A stretch of 40,383 nt of DNA from Jannaschia aquimarina (GTDB taxonomy: Bacteria; Pseudomonadota; Alphaproteobacteria; Rhodobacterales; Rhodobacteraceae): contig NZ_JYFE01000012.1 in assembly GCF_000877395.1 (NCBI RefSeq), positions 1 through 40,383 on the forward strand. Direction: 5' to 3'. Shown piece by piece: positions 9,401-16,739 of this stretch. The notes under the pieces are model-generated. The model saw only the letters and a list, made by a program, of their open reading frames with translations, had not been told where the DNA came from and made no database searches. The position numbers and the translations under genes are program-made. How positions within the stretch are numbered: the stretch's first letter is position 1; every line of letters begins with the position of its first letter.

Positions 9401-9972
9401 TGCCCGGCCTGCGTCGCAAGGACGTACGCACGCTGGCCGAATTGCAGGAATTGACCCGGAAGGGTCCGGCCGTCGCCAAGCTGGCCGGGATCGTGTCGGC
9501 CCGACAGGAACGCAAGTCGGCACGGGGCAACCGGTTCGCCTTCCTCGCGGCGTCCGATCCGTCGGGGGCCTACGAGGCGATGGTCTTCTCGGACACGCTG
9601 GACGCCCACCGGCACAACCTGGAGCCCGGGGCCAAGGTCGTCCTTCAGGTCGAGGCGACGCAGGAGGCGGATCAGTTGAAGCTGCTCTGTCGCGGTGTGA
9701 CGCCGATGGACGATGCCGTCGCGGATGGACCGGGCGCCGGTCTGCGGATCTTCCTCGAAGGGTCCGATGCTCTGCCCGCGCTGACGGGCCTTCTTGATCG
9801 CCTGAAGGCCGAGGGCGGTCCGAGAGGCCGCGGCCCGATGCATCTGTGCCTTCTGGACGACGACTTGCCGGGCGAGGTGGAACTGGAGCTTCCGGGCATG
9901 TGGCCGGTCAATCCGCAGGTGAAGGGGGCGCTGCGCTCGCTTCCCGGCATCGCGACCGTCGAAGAGGTCTGA
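6454..9972 (+). CDS. dnaE: DNA polymerase III alpha subunit
   Basis: This is the replicative polymerase catalytic subunit, 1172 residues, close to the usual length of about 1160. The N-terminal PHP domain opens with FIHLRLHTEYSLLEGA. The polymerase core has GPGRGSGAGSLVAYAL and the acidic catalytic motif PDFDIDF (394-400), with the third catalytic aspartate in KFDFLGL (Asp560). A beta-clamp-binding motif QMGLF starts at residue 935, followed by an OB-fold segment (KLAGIVSARQERKS). The ATG at 6454 was chosen because the protein then starts immediately before the conserved PHP strand. An upstream in-frame ATG at 6379 would add 25 unconserved residues. The gene stands alone, divergent from xdhA and convergent with the gene at 10074. 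No intein or frameshift is seen. It is the essential DnaE1 type rather than the error-prone DnaE2, judged from the clamp motif and standalone context. Confidence 0.97.
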   Translation: MAAPRFIHLRLHTEYSLLEGAVRLKKLPDLVAGADMPAVAVTETNNMFSALEAATALAGRGIQPIMGCQVDLMHDAADPGQRPRRPAPIVLLAQNEAGYENLMKLNSCLYLARPEMEPQVTFDELERHGDGLICLTGGPDGAVGRLVAQGQEDKAANVLGRLHGVYGDRLYIELQRHAEAVPTERFHVEQAYARGLPLVATNDVYFDKAQMHEAHDALLCIAEGAYVDQQAPRRRLTPEHRFKTTAEMATLFADLPEALENTVEIARRCAFKAYGRDPILPKFADDEVAELRRQAKEGLEARLAVIPHAAPVEDYEKRLDYELGIIEGMGFPGYFLIVADFIKWAKEHDIPVGPGRGSGAGSLVAYALTITDLDPLRYALLFERFLNPERVSMPDFDIDFCMDRREEVIQYVQEKYGRDRVGQIITFGALLSKAAVRDVGRVLGMPYMQCDQLSKMIPVEGVKPVSITKALADEPRLREAAAESEQDRREGRTNPVKRLLDYAEKLEGLLRNASTHAAGVVIGDRPLDELVPLYKDPRSDMPATQFNMKWVEKAGLVKFDFLGLKTLTQVQNAVELIRMQGREIHLAADGREIYRPQPGTENDINAIPLDDPGAYEVYSAARTVAVFQVESTGMMDALRRMKPTCIEDIVALVALYRPGPMENIPKYCEVKNGLSARDKLHPSIDHILDETQGIIVYQEQVMQIAQEMAGYSLGGADLLRRAMGKKIQAEMDAQKPIFLEGAARNGVDKAKADEVWRLLDKFANYGFNKSHAAAYAVVSYQTAWLKANHPVEFMAGIMNSDIHLTDKLAIYAEEVRKAQDRGGLGLEIVPPCVNRSEARFTVRDGKLVYALGALKNVGVEAMQLVVEGRAETPFTTLFDLARRVDLKRVGKRPLEMLARAGAFDELDDNRARVLDGLDALVGYSAAIHEQRNSNQMGLFGEAGEDLREPRLPHREAWLPAERLAEEFTAIGFYLSGHPLDDYMPGLRRKDVRTLAELQELTRKGPAVAKLAGIVSARQERKSARGNRFAFLAASDPSGAYEAMVFSDTLDAHRHNLEPGAKVVLQVEATQEADQLKLLCRGVTPMDDAVADGPGAGLRIFLEGSDALPALTGLLDRLKAEGGPRGRGPMHLCLLDDDLPGEVELELPGMWPVNPQVKGALRSLPGIATVEEV

Positions 9973-10027
9973 TCCGGCGGAATGGCTGCATCCCGGCCCG
10001 TTCGGCAGAAGGGGTATTCCAGAACGC

Positions 10028-10056
10028 AAAGGGGCGACCCGAAGGCCGCCCCCTTT
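10028..10056. terminator. Bidirectional terminator between dnaE and the binding-protein gene
   Basis: AAAGGGGCGACC and GGCCGCCCCCTTT flank the loop CGAA. On the minus strand this reads as a stem of about 12 bp (two G-U pairs) capped by a C(UUCG)G tetraloop. It starts 17 bases after the stop of the leftward binding-protein gene and 55 bases after the dnaE stop. The U-tracts are short (TTT) on both sides, so strength is uncertain. Confidence 0.7.
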
Positions 10057-10073
10057 CGGTCCCGAAGGGCCGG

Positions 10074-11648
10074 TCAGTTCATTTCGAAGAACTTGAACTT
10101 CGGATCGTCTTCCGGGCTCACCTCGATGCCGACCTTTTCGGCCATGCCCCAGTTCAGGACCTGGTGGTGGATCGGAAGGTACAGCGTCTCGGACTGGATC
10201 GTGTCCCAGATCTCGGCGATGGTCGCGTTGCGCGCATCCAGATCCGTCTCGGAGGCGAGGCTGACGATCTTGGCGTCCAGATCCGTGTTGGAATAGCCCG
10301 TCGCGTTCCACGATCCGCGCTCGTCGCCCTTCGTGTGGGTGAGGAAGTTGAAGATGTACTCCGAGTCGTAGGTCGGAACGCCCCAGCCCAGCATGTAGAA
10401 GTCGGTCGTCCCGTTCTGGATCAGCGGGAAATGCTGCGCCTTGGGCTGCGCGTTCAGGTTCACGTTCACACCGATCTGGCCCAGCATGCCCACCGCTGCC
10501 TGGCAGATCGCCTCGTCGTTGACGTAACGGTCGTTCGGGCAGTCGAGCTGGATCGAGAAGCCGTCGCCGTAGCCGGCTTCCTCCATAAGGGCCTGAGCTG
10601 CGGCCATGTCGCCTTCGGGGATCTGGTCCAGCGCTTCGGTCCAGCCGTTCACGAAGGGCGGCATGATGATGCCGGCGGGCACCGACTGATCGCGCATCAC
10701 GACCTGACGGATCGCGTCGCGGTTCAGCGCCATGTTCATTGCCTGACGCACGCGGACGTCGGCCAGCGGGTTGGCGCCCTCGACGTCGTCACGTTCGATA
10801 TCGTCCGCGCCGACATTCATCCCGAAGAAGATCGTCCGGTTCTGCGGCGCGGTCTTGACGACCAGCCCCTCGGTCTCGGCCACGCGACCCAGATCCTGAA
10901 CCGGCACATCCTGGATGAAATCGACTTCGTTGGACAGAAGCGCGGCGACGCGGGTGGCGGCGTTCTGGATCGGGGTGTACTCGATCCGGGTCACCTCCAT
11001 CGGGAACTGGTCCATGCCCCAGTAATTCGGGTTCTGCTCCAATACCGTGCGCACGTCGGGTTCGCGAGAGACCAGCGTGAAGGGACCGGTCCCGTTGGCG
11101 TTCGTCGCCGCGAAGGTCGTCTCGCCATTGGCGATGTCCTGCACGGCGGTCACGCCGTTCGCCTCGGTCCAGCCCTTGTCCATCATGAACAGGTTGGTGA
11201 AGTTGTTCGGCAGGATCGGGTTCGGACCGTCGGTCACGAACTCGACCGTGTAGTCGTCCACCGCGCGGATCTCGGTGATCGAAGTCAGCAGCTCCTTCAT
11301 GGCGCTCGTCTCGGACTTCGCGCGTTCGAAGCTGAAGACGACGTCTTCGGCGGTGAAATCCGCGCCGTCGTGGAAGGTGACGCCTTCGCGAAGGTTGAAG
11401 ACCCAGACATTCGGGTCGTCTTCCCTGGGGGCCCAGTCGGTGGCAAGCGCCGCCTGGAACGCGCCCGTCATGTCGCGGATGATCAGCGGCTCGTAGATCT
11501 GATGGGCGAGCGTGTGGGTCGGCCCTTCGTTCTGGGCGTGGGGGTCCAGCGTCAGGCTGTCGCCCGCGCGGGCCCATCGCAGCGTCTCGGCATTCGCGCC
11601 CATCGCCGTGGTGGCGAGCAGCGTCGTGGCCAGAATCGTTCTTTTCAT
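10074..11648 (-). CDS. ABC transporter substrate-binding protein, family 5 (peptide/nickel type)
   Basis: This 524-residue periplasmic protein has a Sec signal peptide (positively charged start, hydrophobic stretch, cleavage near ANA-ET at about residue 20). The mature part shows the family-5 hallmarks SLTLDPHAQNEG, IYEPLI, WVFNLREGVTFHDGADFTAEDVVFSFER and DVRVRQAMNMALNRDAI. Members bind oligopeptides or other solutes and feed two permeases and two ATPases. None of those partners is nearby, so this is an orphan binding protein whose membrane partners must be elsewhere. A strong Shine-Dalgarno (GGGAGAA) precedes the ATG. It lies 88 bases downstream of the tetR stop on the same strand, so readthrough from tetR is possible. 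The substrate cannot be told from sequence. Confidence 0.92.
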   Translation of the reverse strand: MKRTILATTLLATTAMGANAETLRWARAGDSLTLDPHAQNEGPTHTLAHQIYEPLIIRDMTGAFQAALATDWAPREDDPNVWVFNLREGVTFHDGADFTAEDVVFSFERAKSETSAMKELLTSITEIRAVDDYTVEFVTDGPNPILPNNFTNLFMMDKGWTEANGVTAVQDIANGETTFAATNANGTGPFTLVSREPDVRTVLEQNPNYWGMDQFPMEVTRIEYTPIQNAATRVAALLSNEVDFIQDVPVQDLGRVAETEGLVVKTAPQNRTIFFGMNVGADDIERDDVEGANPLADVRVRQAMNMALNRDAIRQVVMRDQSVPAGIIMPPFVNGWTEALDQIPEGDMAAAQALMEEAGYGDGFSIQLDCPNDRYVNDEAICQAAVGMLGQIGVNVNLNAQPKAQHFPLIQNGTTDFYMLGWGVPTYDSEYIFNFLTHTKGDERGSWNATGYSNTDLDAKIVSLASETDLDARNATIAEIWDTIQSETLYLPIHHQVLNWGMAEKVGIEVSPEDDPKFKFFEMN

Positions 11649-11736
11649 CGTTTTCTCCCGTTGGTTGGACTTTTCGTCCTGCGCGGGAGGATGCAGGCCA
11701 CCGCGTCGGGGTGCAAGCGGTCGCGGGCTCGTCGGA

Positions 11737-12354
11737 TCAGCGGCGGTCGGGCAGCATCGCCTGGCCCACCAGCGTCAAGAGCGCCGCCTCGGGGATGTCG
11801 TGGTCCTTCAGCTTGCCGTCGATCGACAGGAAGCTGTGTCCATGCACGAAGCACCAGAGCGCGTAGGCCCGCAACCGCGCTTCGTCCGAGGTCGGGTCTA
11901 TTCCCAAATGATCCGCCACGACCCGCTCGACCAGCGCGTTCGCCAGATCGCCCTGGTGGGTGAGTTCGGCATCGTCCGCGTGATCCTCGCTGAGACCGAA
12001 CATGAGCCTGAACGTCCCCGGCTCCGCGCGGGCGAAATCGATGTAGCTCTGTCCCAGCGCCGCGATCCGCTCTGTCGTTCCGGGCGGGTGGGCATCGGCT
12101 GCCTGCTTCATCGCTTCGTAGAGACGTTCCATCGCGAGCAGGGCGACACCCCGCAACATATCGCCCCGGTCGCTGAAATGCTTGTAGGGCGCCGCCGTGC
12201 TGACGCCGGCGATCCGGCACGCCTCCGCAATCGAGAAGCCATCGGCGCCGTCGCGTTCGATCAGCGTCCGGATCGCCTCAAGCAAAGCGCCTTTCAGGTC
12301 GCCGTGATGATATTTTTTCTGCCCTTTTTTCAGGGCTTTCTCTGTCGTTTCCAA
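11737..12354 (-). CDS. TetR/AcrR-family transcriptional regulator
   Basis: A 205-residue one-component regulator. The N-terminal helix-turn-helix spans about residues 15-65 (YHHGDLKGALLEA, then FSIAEACRIAGVSTAAPYKHFSDRGDML). The C-terminal ligand-binding half resembles the WHG-type TetR C-terminal domain. It probably represses the divergent RND efflux operon and itself, because the shared intergenic region holds a dyad covering both predicted promoters. The start is a TTG at 12354 with GAGG about 7 bases upstream. No other start codon precedes the DNA-binding domain. Two A6 runs (coding strand) lie within the first 15 codons and encode KKGQKK, unusual in this GC-rich DNA. The ligand is unknown. 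Confidence 0.92.
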   Translation of the reverse strand: METTEKALKKGQKKYHHGDLKGALLEAIRTLIERDGADGFSIAEACRIAGVSTAAPYKHFSDRGDMLRGVALLAMERLYEAMKQAADAHPPGTTERIAALGQSYIDFARAEPGTFRLMFGLSEDHADDAELTHQGDLANALVERVVADHLGIDPTSDEARLRAYALWCFVHGHSFLSIDGKLKDHDIPEAALLTLVGQAMLPDRR

Positions 12355-12375
12355 ACTCGAACCTCAATAACTCGT

Positions 12376-12419
12376 TTGACTAAGTTAGTGACGCATACAT
12401 ATGTCAGCAACACTAACTT
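12376..12419. promoter_or_regulatory. Divergent promoters and nested operator dyad for tetR and the RND operon
   Basis: AAGTTAGTG (12382-12390) and CACTAACTT (12411-12419) form a perfect inverted repeat. Its centre coincides with a second palindrome, ACATATGT (12397-12404). An overlapping smaller dyad ACTAAGTTAGT covers 12379-12389. For the RND operon, TTGACT (12376-12381) and TATGTC (12400-12405) are an 18-base-spaced promoter candidate. For tetR on the minus strand, TTGCTG (12410-12405) and TAACTT (12387-12382) are 17 bases apart. The symmetry overlaps all four hexamers, so one bound repressor could shut both genes. The promoter calls are pattern matches. Confidence 0.65.
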
Positions 12420-12440
12420 CCCTCTGTCGAGGACGTTTCA

Positions 12441-13595
12441 ATGACCGAGCATGTTGCTGCCCCTGCAAAGCGACGCCCGCTTCTGCGGCGCCTTCTGACA
12501 CTCTCGTTCACGACCCTTATCGTCGTCGGCGCCTTCGCGGGCGGGACGGTTCTCTACGGCGCGTTGGCGACCCGCGCGTCCATCTCGGACGCTCCTCCCC
12601 CGGCGCCTCCCCTACCGGTCACTTCAGCTACGATCCAGATGCAGGACGGCTACGAGGTTTCCCGCCGCTTTGCCGGACAGATCGAAGCGGATCAGGAAAC
12701 GTCGCTGGGTTTCGAAGAAAGCGGGACGCTGGAATGGATCGGCCCCCGAGAGGGCGAAGTGGTCGAACGCGGCGAGATACTCGCCCGTCTGGACACGCGT
12801 CTGCTGGAAGCGGAGCGGGATCGTCTCCAATCCGCGCGCACGGCGCTTGCGGCGCAGGTGGACCTGGCCGAACGAACGAATACGCGCCAGGCCGAGTTGC
12901 GGGAACGCGGTTTCGCCACCGATCAGCGGGTCGACGATACGTCTCTGGGCCTGACCCAGTTGCAGGCTCGTCTGGCCGAGGCGGATGCAGGCCTTACGGC
13001 GATCGACGTCAGGCTGTCCAAGGCCGAACTCCGCGCGCCCTATTCCGGGACGATCGGCACGCGGCTGCTGGATGCGGGCGCGGTCGTGTCGCCCGGCGGT
13101 CCCGTCCTGACATTGCTCGAAGGGGGGCCATCCAGGTTCCGCGTTGGTGTCGATCCCCGTCTCGCATCCGTCCTCCCCCTCGGTGAGACGGCCGTGATCG
13201 ACACCGATGCGGGACGCGTGACCGCGAAACTGACGCAGATCGCACCGGACCTCGATCCGGCGACGCGGACCAGGACGCTGTGGTTCGAGGTGGAGGAGGG
13301 CGCCCTTCCGGCAAGGACCACTGGCGAACTGACCTTGACGCAGACGCTGGACGGCCGCGGCGCATGGATGCCGCTGTCGGCGCTGCGCCAAGGGCCGCGC
13401 GGAAGCTGGCAGATCGTGACCGTGGTCGACGGAGCGGCCGGGCCGGTCGCCGGGATCGAAGCGGTCGAGATCATCGCGCAGGCCGACGGCCGGGCTTTCG
13501 TTCGCGGCACCTTCGACGATGGCACCCGCTATCTGACCGAGGGTGTCCACCGCATCGTGACCGGCGAGCGGCTCAGCCTCGGAGAGGGGGCATGA
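12441..13595 (+). CDS. RND efflux periplasmic adaptor (membrane fusion protein)
   Basis: The 384-residue adaptor bridges the inner-membrane RND pump to an outer-membrane channel. It has one N-terminal membrane anchor (about residues 18-42), then the HlyD-type barrel-sandwich halves: RFAGQIEADQETSLGFEESGTL followed by GEVVERGEILARLD (about 75-115), and later KAELRAPYSGTIGTRLLDAGAVVSPGGPVL (about 195-225). A helical hairpin lies between them (about 118-190). A beta-barrel domain and membrane-proximal domain follow. It is the first gene of the operon, and its stop overlaps the pump start as ATGA. Expression is probably controlled by the divergent TetR. No TolC-type channel gene is present in the window. 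The exported compound is unknown. Confidence 0.94.
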   Translation: MTEHVAAPAKRRPLLRRLLTLSFTTLIVVGAFAGGTVLYGALATRASISDAPPPAPPLPVTSATIQMQDGYEVSRRFAGQIEADQETSLGFEESGTLEWIGPREGEVVERGEILARLDTRLLEAERDRLQSARTALAAQVDLAERTNTRQAELRERGFATDQRVDDTSLGLTQLQARLAEADAGLTAIDVRLSKAELRAPYSGTIGTRLLDAGAVVSPGGPVLTLLEGGPSRFRVGVDPRLASVLPLGETAVIDTDAGRVTAKLTQIAPDLDPATRTRTLWFEVEEGALPARTTGELTLTQTLDGRGAWMPLSALRQGPRGSWQIVTVVDGAAGPVAGIEAVEIIAQADGRAFVRGTFDDGTRYLTEGVHRIVTGERLSLGEGA

Positions 13596-16500
13596 GCGCC
13601 GCAAACTGGACCTGGCGCGAACCGCGTGCGGTCGCGCTGGCCCTTCTGGTGATCGTCGCGGCGGGCGTTTCGGCGCTGCTTACGATCGGCCGCCAAGAAG
13701 ACCCGACGATCACGAACCTCTTCGCGACGATCACCACGCCCTATCCCGGCGCGGAGCCTGCGCGGGTCGAGGCCCTGGTCACAGCCGAGATCGAGGAGGA
13801 ATTGCGCGGTCTGGCCGAAGTGGACGTGATAACGTCGACGTCGTCCACGGGCGTATCCATCGTCGCGGTCGAACTGCTGGAAACGCTGGAAGAAGAGCGG
13901 ATCGAGCAGGTCTGGTCGGAAATGCGCGACGCGTTGGCTGACGCGCAGCTTCGCTTTCCCGCAGGCGCGCTTGCGCCCGAACTGAATACCGACGGGGTCG
14001 GGGCCTACGCGGCAATCATCTCCCTGTCGGCGGTGGGCGACGATGTCCCGGTCACGCTGACGGCCCGGTACGGAGAGGCGCTGGCCGACATCCTGCGTAA
14101 CGTGCCCGGAACCAAGGTGGTCGATGTCTTCGGCTATCCCGAGGAAGAGATCACCGTGACGCTCGACGCCGCGCGCGCGGCCGGTCTGGGACTGACCGCC
14201 GATGTCGTGTCGCAGGCCATCGCTCAGGCGGATGCCAAGGTTCGCGCCGGTCAGGTGACTGGCGCGGGTGACGATCTGGTGGTCGAGGTCTCGGGCGAGA
14301 TCGGGGCGCTGGACCGCGTGCGCGAGATCGCCTTGCGTGAAGGCGCGAACGGCGCCGTCCTGCGCGTCGGCGACATCGCCGAGATCACCCGCGGTCCGCG
14401 CCAGCCCGTCGCCGAGGCCGCATTCCAGAATGGACGGCCGGCGATCCTGGTCGCCGCGACGCTGGAAGACGGCCTTCAGGTGGATGCCTGGGCGGGCATG
14501 GTGCGCGAGGATCTTGCCGCCTTCCGGACCGACCTGCCGGGCGGCATCGCGGCAGATCTGATCTTCGATCAATCCACCTACACCGCCGATCGTCTGGCGG
14601 AGGTCGGGACCAACATGGCGATCGGCGTGGCGCTGGTCGTGGGGGTCCTGCTTCTGACCCTCGGATTGCGCGCCGCGCTGATCGTCGCGACCGTCCTGCC
14701 CGTCGTCTCGCTGGCTTCGCTCGGAACGATGAACGCGATCGGGCTGCCCATCCATCAGATGTCGGTGACGGGCCTGATCGTCGCGTTGGGCCTGCTGGTC
14801 GATGCGGGGATCGTCATGACCGACGAGATCGGCAGGGGGATCCGGTCGGGAATGGCCCGCGGCGAGGCCGTGGCGGGCGCGACGCGCAGGCTGGCGATGC
14901 CGCTCTTCGCCTCCACGGCGACGACGGCGCTGTCGTTCACGCCGATGATCCTGCTGCCCGGTCCCGCGGGGGACTTCGTCGGGTCGATCGCACTGGCCGT
15001 CGTCATCATGCTCTGCTGGTCGTTCCTCGTCGCGGTCACGATCACGCCGGCGCTGGCGGGCTGGATCATGCCGGACAAGAAAGGCCGCGGCTTCGCCAAC
15101 GGCATTCCGTCCGGTTTTGTGGGGCGCCTCTTCCGCCGCTCGCTGGTCTTGGCCGTCCGGAATCCGATCCGCTCGATGGCGCTGGCCACAGTGCTGCCGG
15201 TTGTGGGCTTCCTGTCGCTGCCGCTACTGACGGCGCAATTCTTCCCCGGCGTGGATCGCGACCAGTTCCATATCGAGGTCGACCTCGCTCCGGGCAGCGG
15301 CATCGTCCGGACCGAAGCTGCCGTGCGCGAACTGGATGCGGCCCTGCGCGCGGAACCCGGGATCGAAAGCGTGACCTGGGTTCTCGGCCGCTCCGCTCCG
15401 GCTTTCTACTATAACATTCCAGGCGGGCGCGACGCCGCGTCACGCTATGCGCAGGCGCTGATCCGCACCGCGTCTCCCGAGGCGACGGAGGCGATGCTGC
15501 CCCGGTTGCAGCGCGATCTGCCGCGTGTTGCGCCAGAGGCGCAGATCCTTGTCCGGGGTCTGGTCCAGGGGCCGCCTGTCACCGCGCCCGTCGAGTTGCG
15601 CATCGTCGGTGCCGACCTCGCCGTCCTGCGCGAGCAGGGAGAGACGCTGCGCCGGATCGTCGCCGAACAGGATGCCGTGACCCTTTCGCGTGCCACCCTG
15701 GCCGGAGGTGCCGCCAAGGTCGCCGTCGAGGTGGATGAGGGCCGTGCGCGCCTCCTGGGCCTCGATCCCGGCGGCGTCGCACGCCAACTCGAAGCCGCCC
15801 TGACCGGTCTGACCGGCGGCAGCCTGATCGAAGGATCCGAAGAGTTGCCCGTCCGGGTGCGTCTGGGCGACGACCGCCGCGCCGACCCGTCCGCGATCCG
15901 GGACCTTCCGCTCGTGCCGCCCGCCGGACAAGCCCGCGCGGCCGAGGGTGCCTTTGCCGCGATCCCGCTGTCCGCCGTAGCGGAGATCGCGGTCGTTCCG
16001 GGCGAAAGCGTCATCACCCGCCGCAACGGAGAGCGGGTGAACACCGTCCAGGGCTTCATCCAGCGTGGAGTGCTTCCGTCGGAGGCCTTTGCCCAGGTGG
16101 AAGCGGCAATGGAGGCCGAGGGTTTCGCCCTGCCGCCCGGCTACCGCTTGCAGGTCGGCGGCGACAGCGATGCGCGCGCTTCGACGTTGAACAACCTCCT
16201 CGCCCCGCTCGGCCTGATCGTCACGCTGTCCATCGCCGTGGTCGTCCTGACCTTCCGGTCGTTCCGGCTGGCGGGGATCGCGCTGGTCGTGTCGGGCTTC
16301 TCGGCGGGGCTGTCGATGCTCGCGCTCGCGATCTTCGACTACCCGTTCGGGATCAACGCGATCATCGGCCTGATCGGATCCATCGGGGTTTCGATCAACG
16401 CCGCGTTGATCATCATGACGGCCCTGCAAGAGGATGCCGACGCCGCTGCCGGGGACCCCGATGCCATGGCCGAAGTCGTCATGACGTCATCGCGCCACAT

Positions 16501-16735
16501 CGTATCGACCACGGTGACGACGGTCGGGGGGTTCCTGCCTCTCATCCTGGCGGGTGGGGCGTTCTGGCCGCCCTTCGCCATGGCGGTGGCCGGGGGCGTG
16601 GCGCTGTCGACCATTGTCAGCTTCTACTTCACGCCGCCCGCCTTCCGGCTGGTTTACCGCAAGCCGAAACCCGCATCCGGAGATGTCGGGGACCGGCCCG
16701 ACATGCCCGTCCCCCTGCGCGTGGCGGCCGAGTAG
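13592..16735 (+). CDS. RND efflux transporter, inner-membrane permease subunit (AcrB/HAE1-like)
   Basis: At 1047 residues this is full length for the family. Visible features are TM1 after WREPRAVALALLV, the GRQEDPTITNLFATITTPYPGA segment, a first periplasmic loop, TM2-TM6 (about 340-480), a second large periplasmic loop (from about 560) and TM8-TM12 ending near YFTPPAFRLVYRK. The TM4 motif reads GLLVDAGIVMTDEI: the first of the two AcrB aspartates is kept (Asp404) but the second is Ala405. In the segment matching AcrB TM10 (SIGVSINAALII) the lysine position holds Asn936. Pumps of this type take up drugs, solvents or metabolites from periplasm or membrane and use the proton gradient. It is translationally coupled to the adaptor. 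Its stop lies only 4 bases from the convergent gcdH stop. Confidence 0.94.
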   Translation: MSAANWTWREPRAVALALLVIVAAGVSALLTIGRQEDPTITNLFATITTPYPGAEPARVEALVTAEIEEELRGLAEVDVITSTSSTGVSIVAVELLETLEEERIEQVWSEMRDALADAQLRFPAGALAPELNTDGVGAYAAIISLSAVGDDVPVTLTARYGEALADILRNVPGTKVVDVFGYPEEEITVTLDAARAAGLGLTADVVSQAIAQADAKVRAGQVTGAGDDLVVEVSGEIGALDRVREIALREGANGAVLRVGDIAEITRGPRQPVAEAAFQNGRPAILVAATLEDGLQVDAWAGMVREDLAAFRTDLPGGIAADLIFDQSTYTADRLAEVGTNMAIGVALVVGVLLLTLGLRAALIVATVLPVVSLASLGTMNAIGLPIHQMSVTGLIVALGLLVDAGIVMTDEIGRGIRSGMARGEAVAGATRRLAMPLFASTATTALSFTPMILLPGPAGDFVGSIALAVVIMLCWSFLVAVTITPALAGWIMPDKKGRGFANGIPSGFVGRLFRRSLVLAVRNPIRSMALATVLPVVGFLSLPLLTAQFFPGVDRDQFHIEVDLAPGSGIVRTEAAVRELDAALRAEPGIESVTWVLGRSAPAFYYNIPGGRDAASRYAQALIRTASPEATEAMLPRLQRDLPRVAPEAQILVRGLVQGPPVTAPVELRIVGADLAVLREQGETLRRIVAEQDAVTLSRATLAGGAAKVAVEVDEGRARLLGLDPGGVARQLEAALTGLTGGSLIEGSEELPVRVRLGDDRRADPSAIRDLPLVPPAGQARAAEGAFAAIPLSAVAEIAVVPGESVITRRNGERVNTVQGFIQRGVLPSEAFAQVEAAMEAEGFALPPGYRLQVGGDSDARASTLNNLLAPLGLIVTLSIAVVVLTFRSFRLAGIALVVSGFSAGLSMLALAIFDYPFGINAIIGLIGSIGVSINAALIIMTALQEDADAAAGDPDAMAEVVMTSSRHIVSTTVTTVGGFLPLILAGGAFWPPFAMAVAGGVALSTIVSFYFTPPAFRLVYRKPKPASGDVGDRPDMPVPLRVAAE

Positions 16736-16739
16736 GCCG

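Noticed and set aside
6532-10311. A 1259-codon open frame on the minus strand opposite dnaE
   Set aside because: It is antisense to a gene with all DnaE catalytic motifs. Its product is compositionally biased and matches no family I know. High GC commonly leaves such frames open.
11649-11736. A separate promoter for the orphan binding-protein gene (TTGCAC followed by CATCCT)
   Set aside because: The -10 match is poor and the spacing is the only support; left uncalled.
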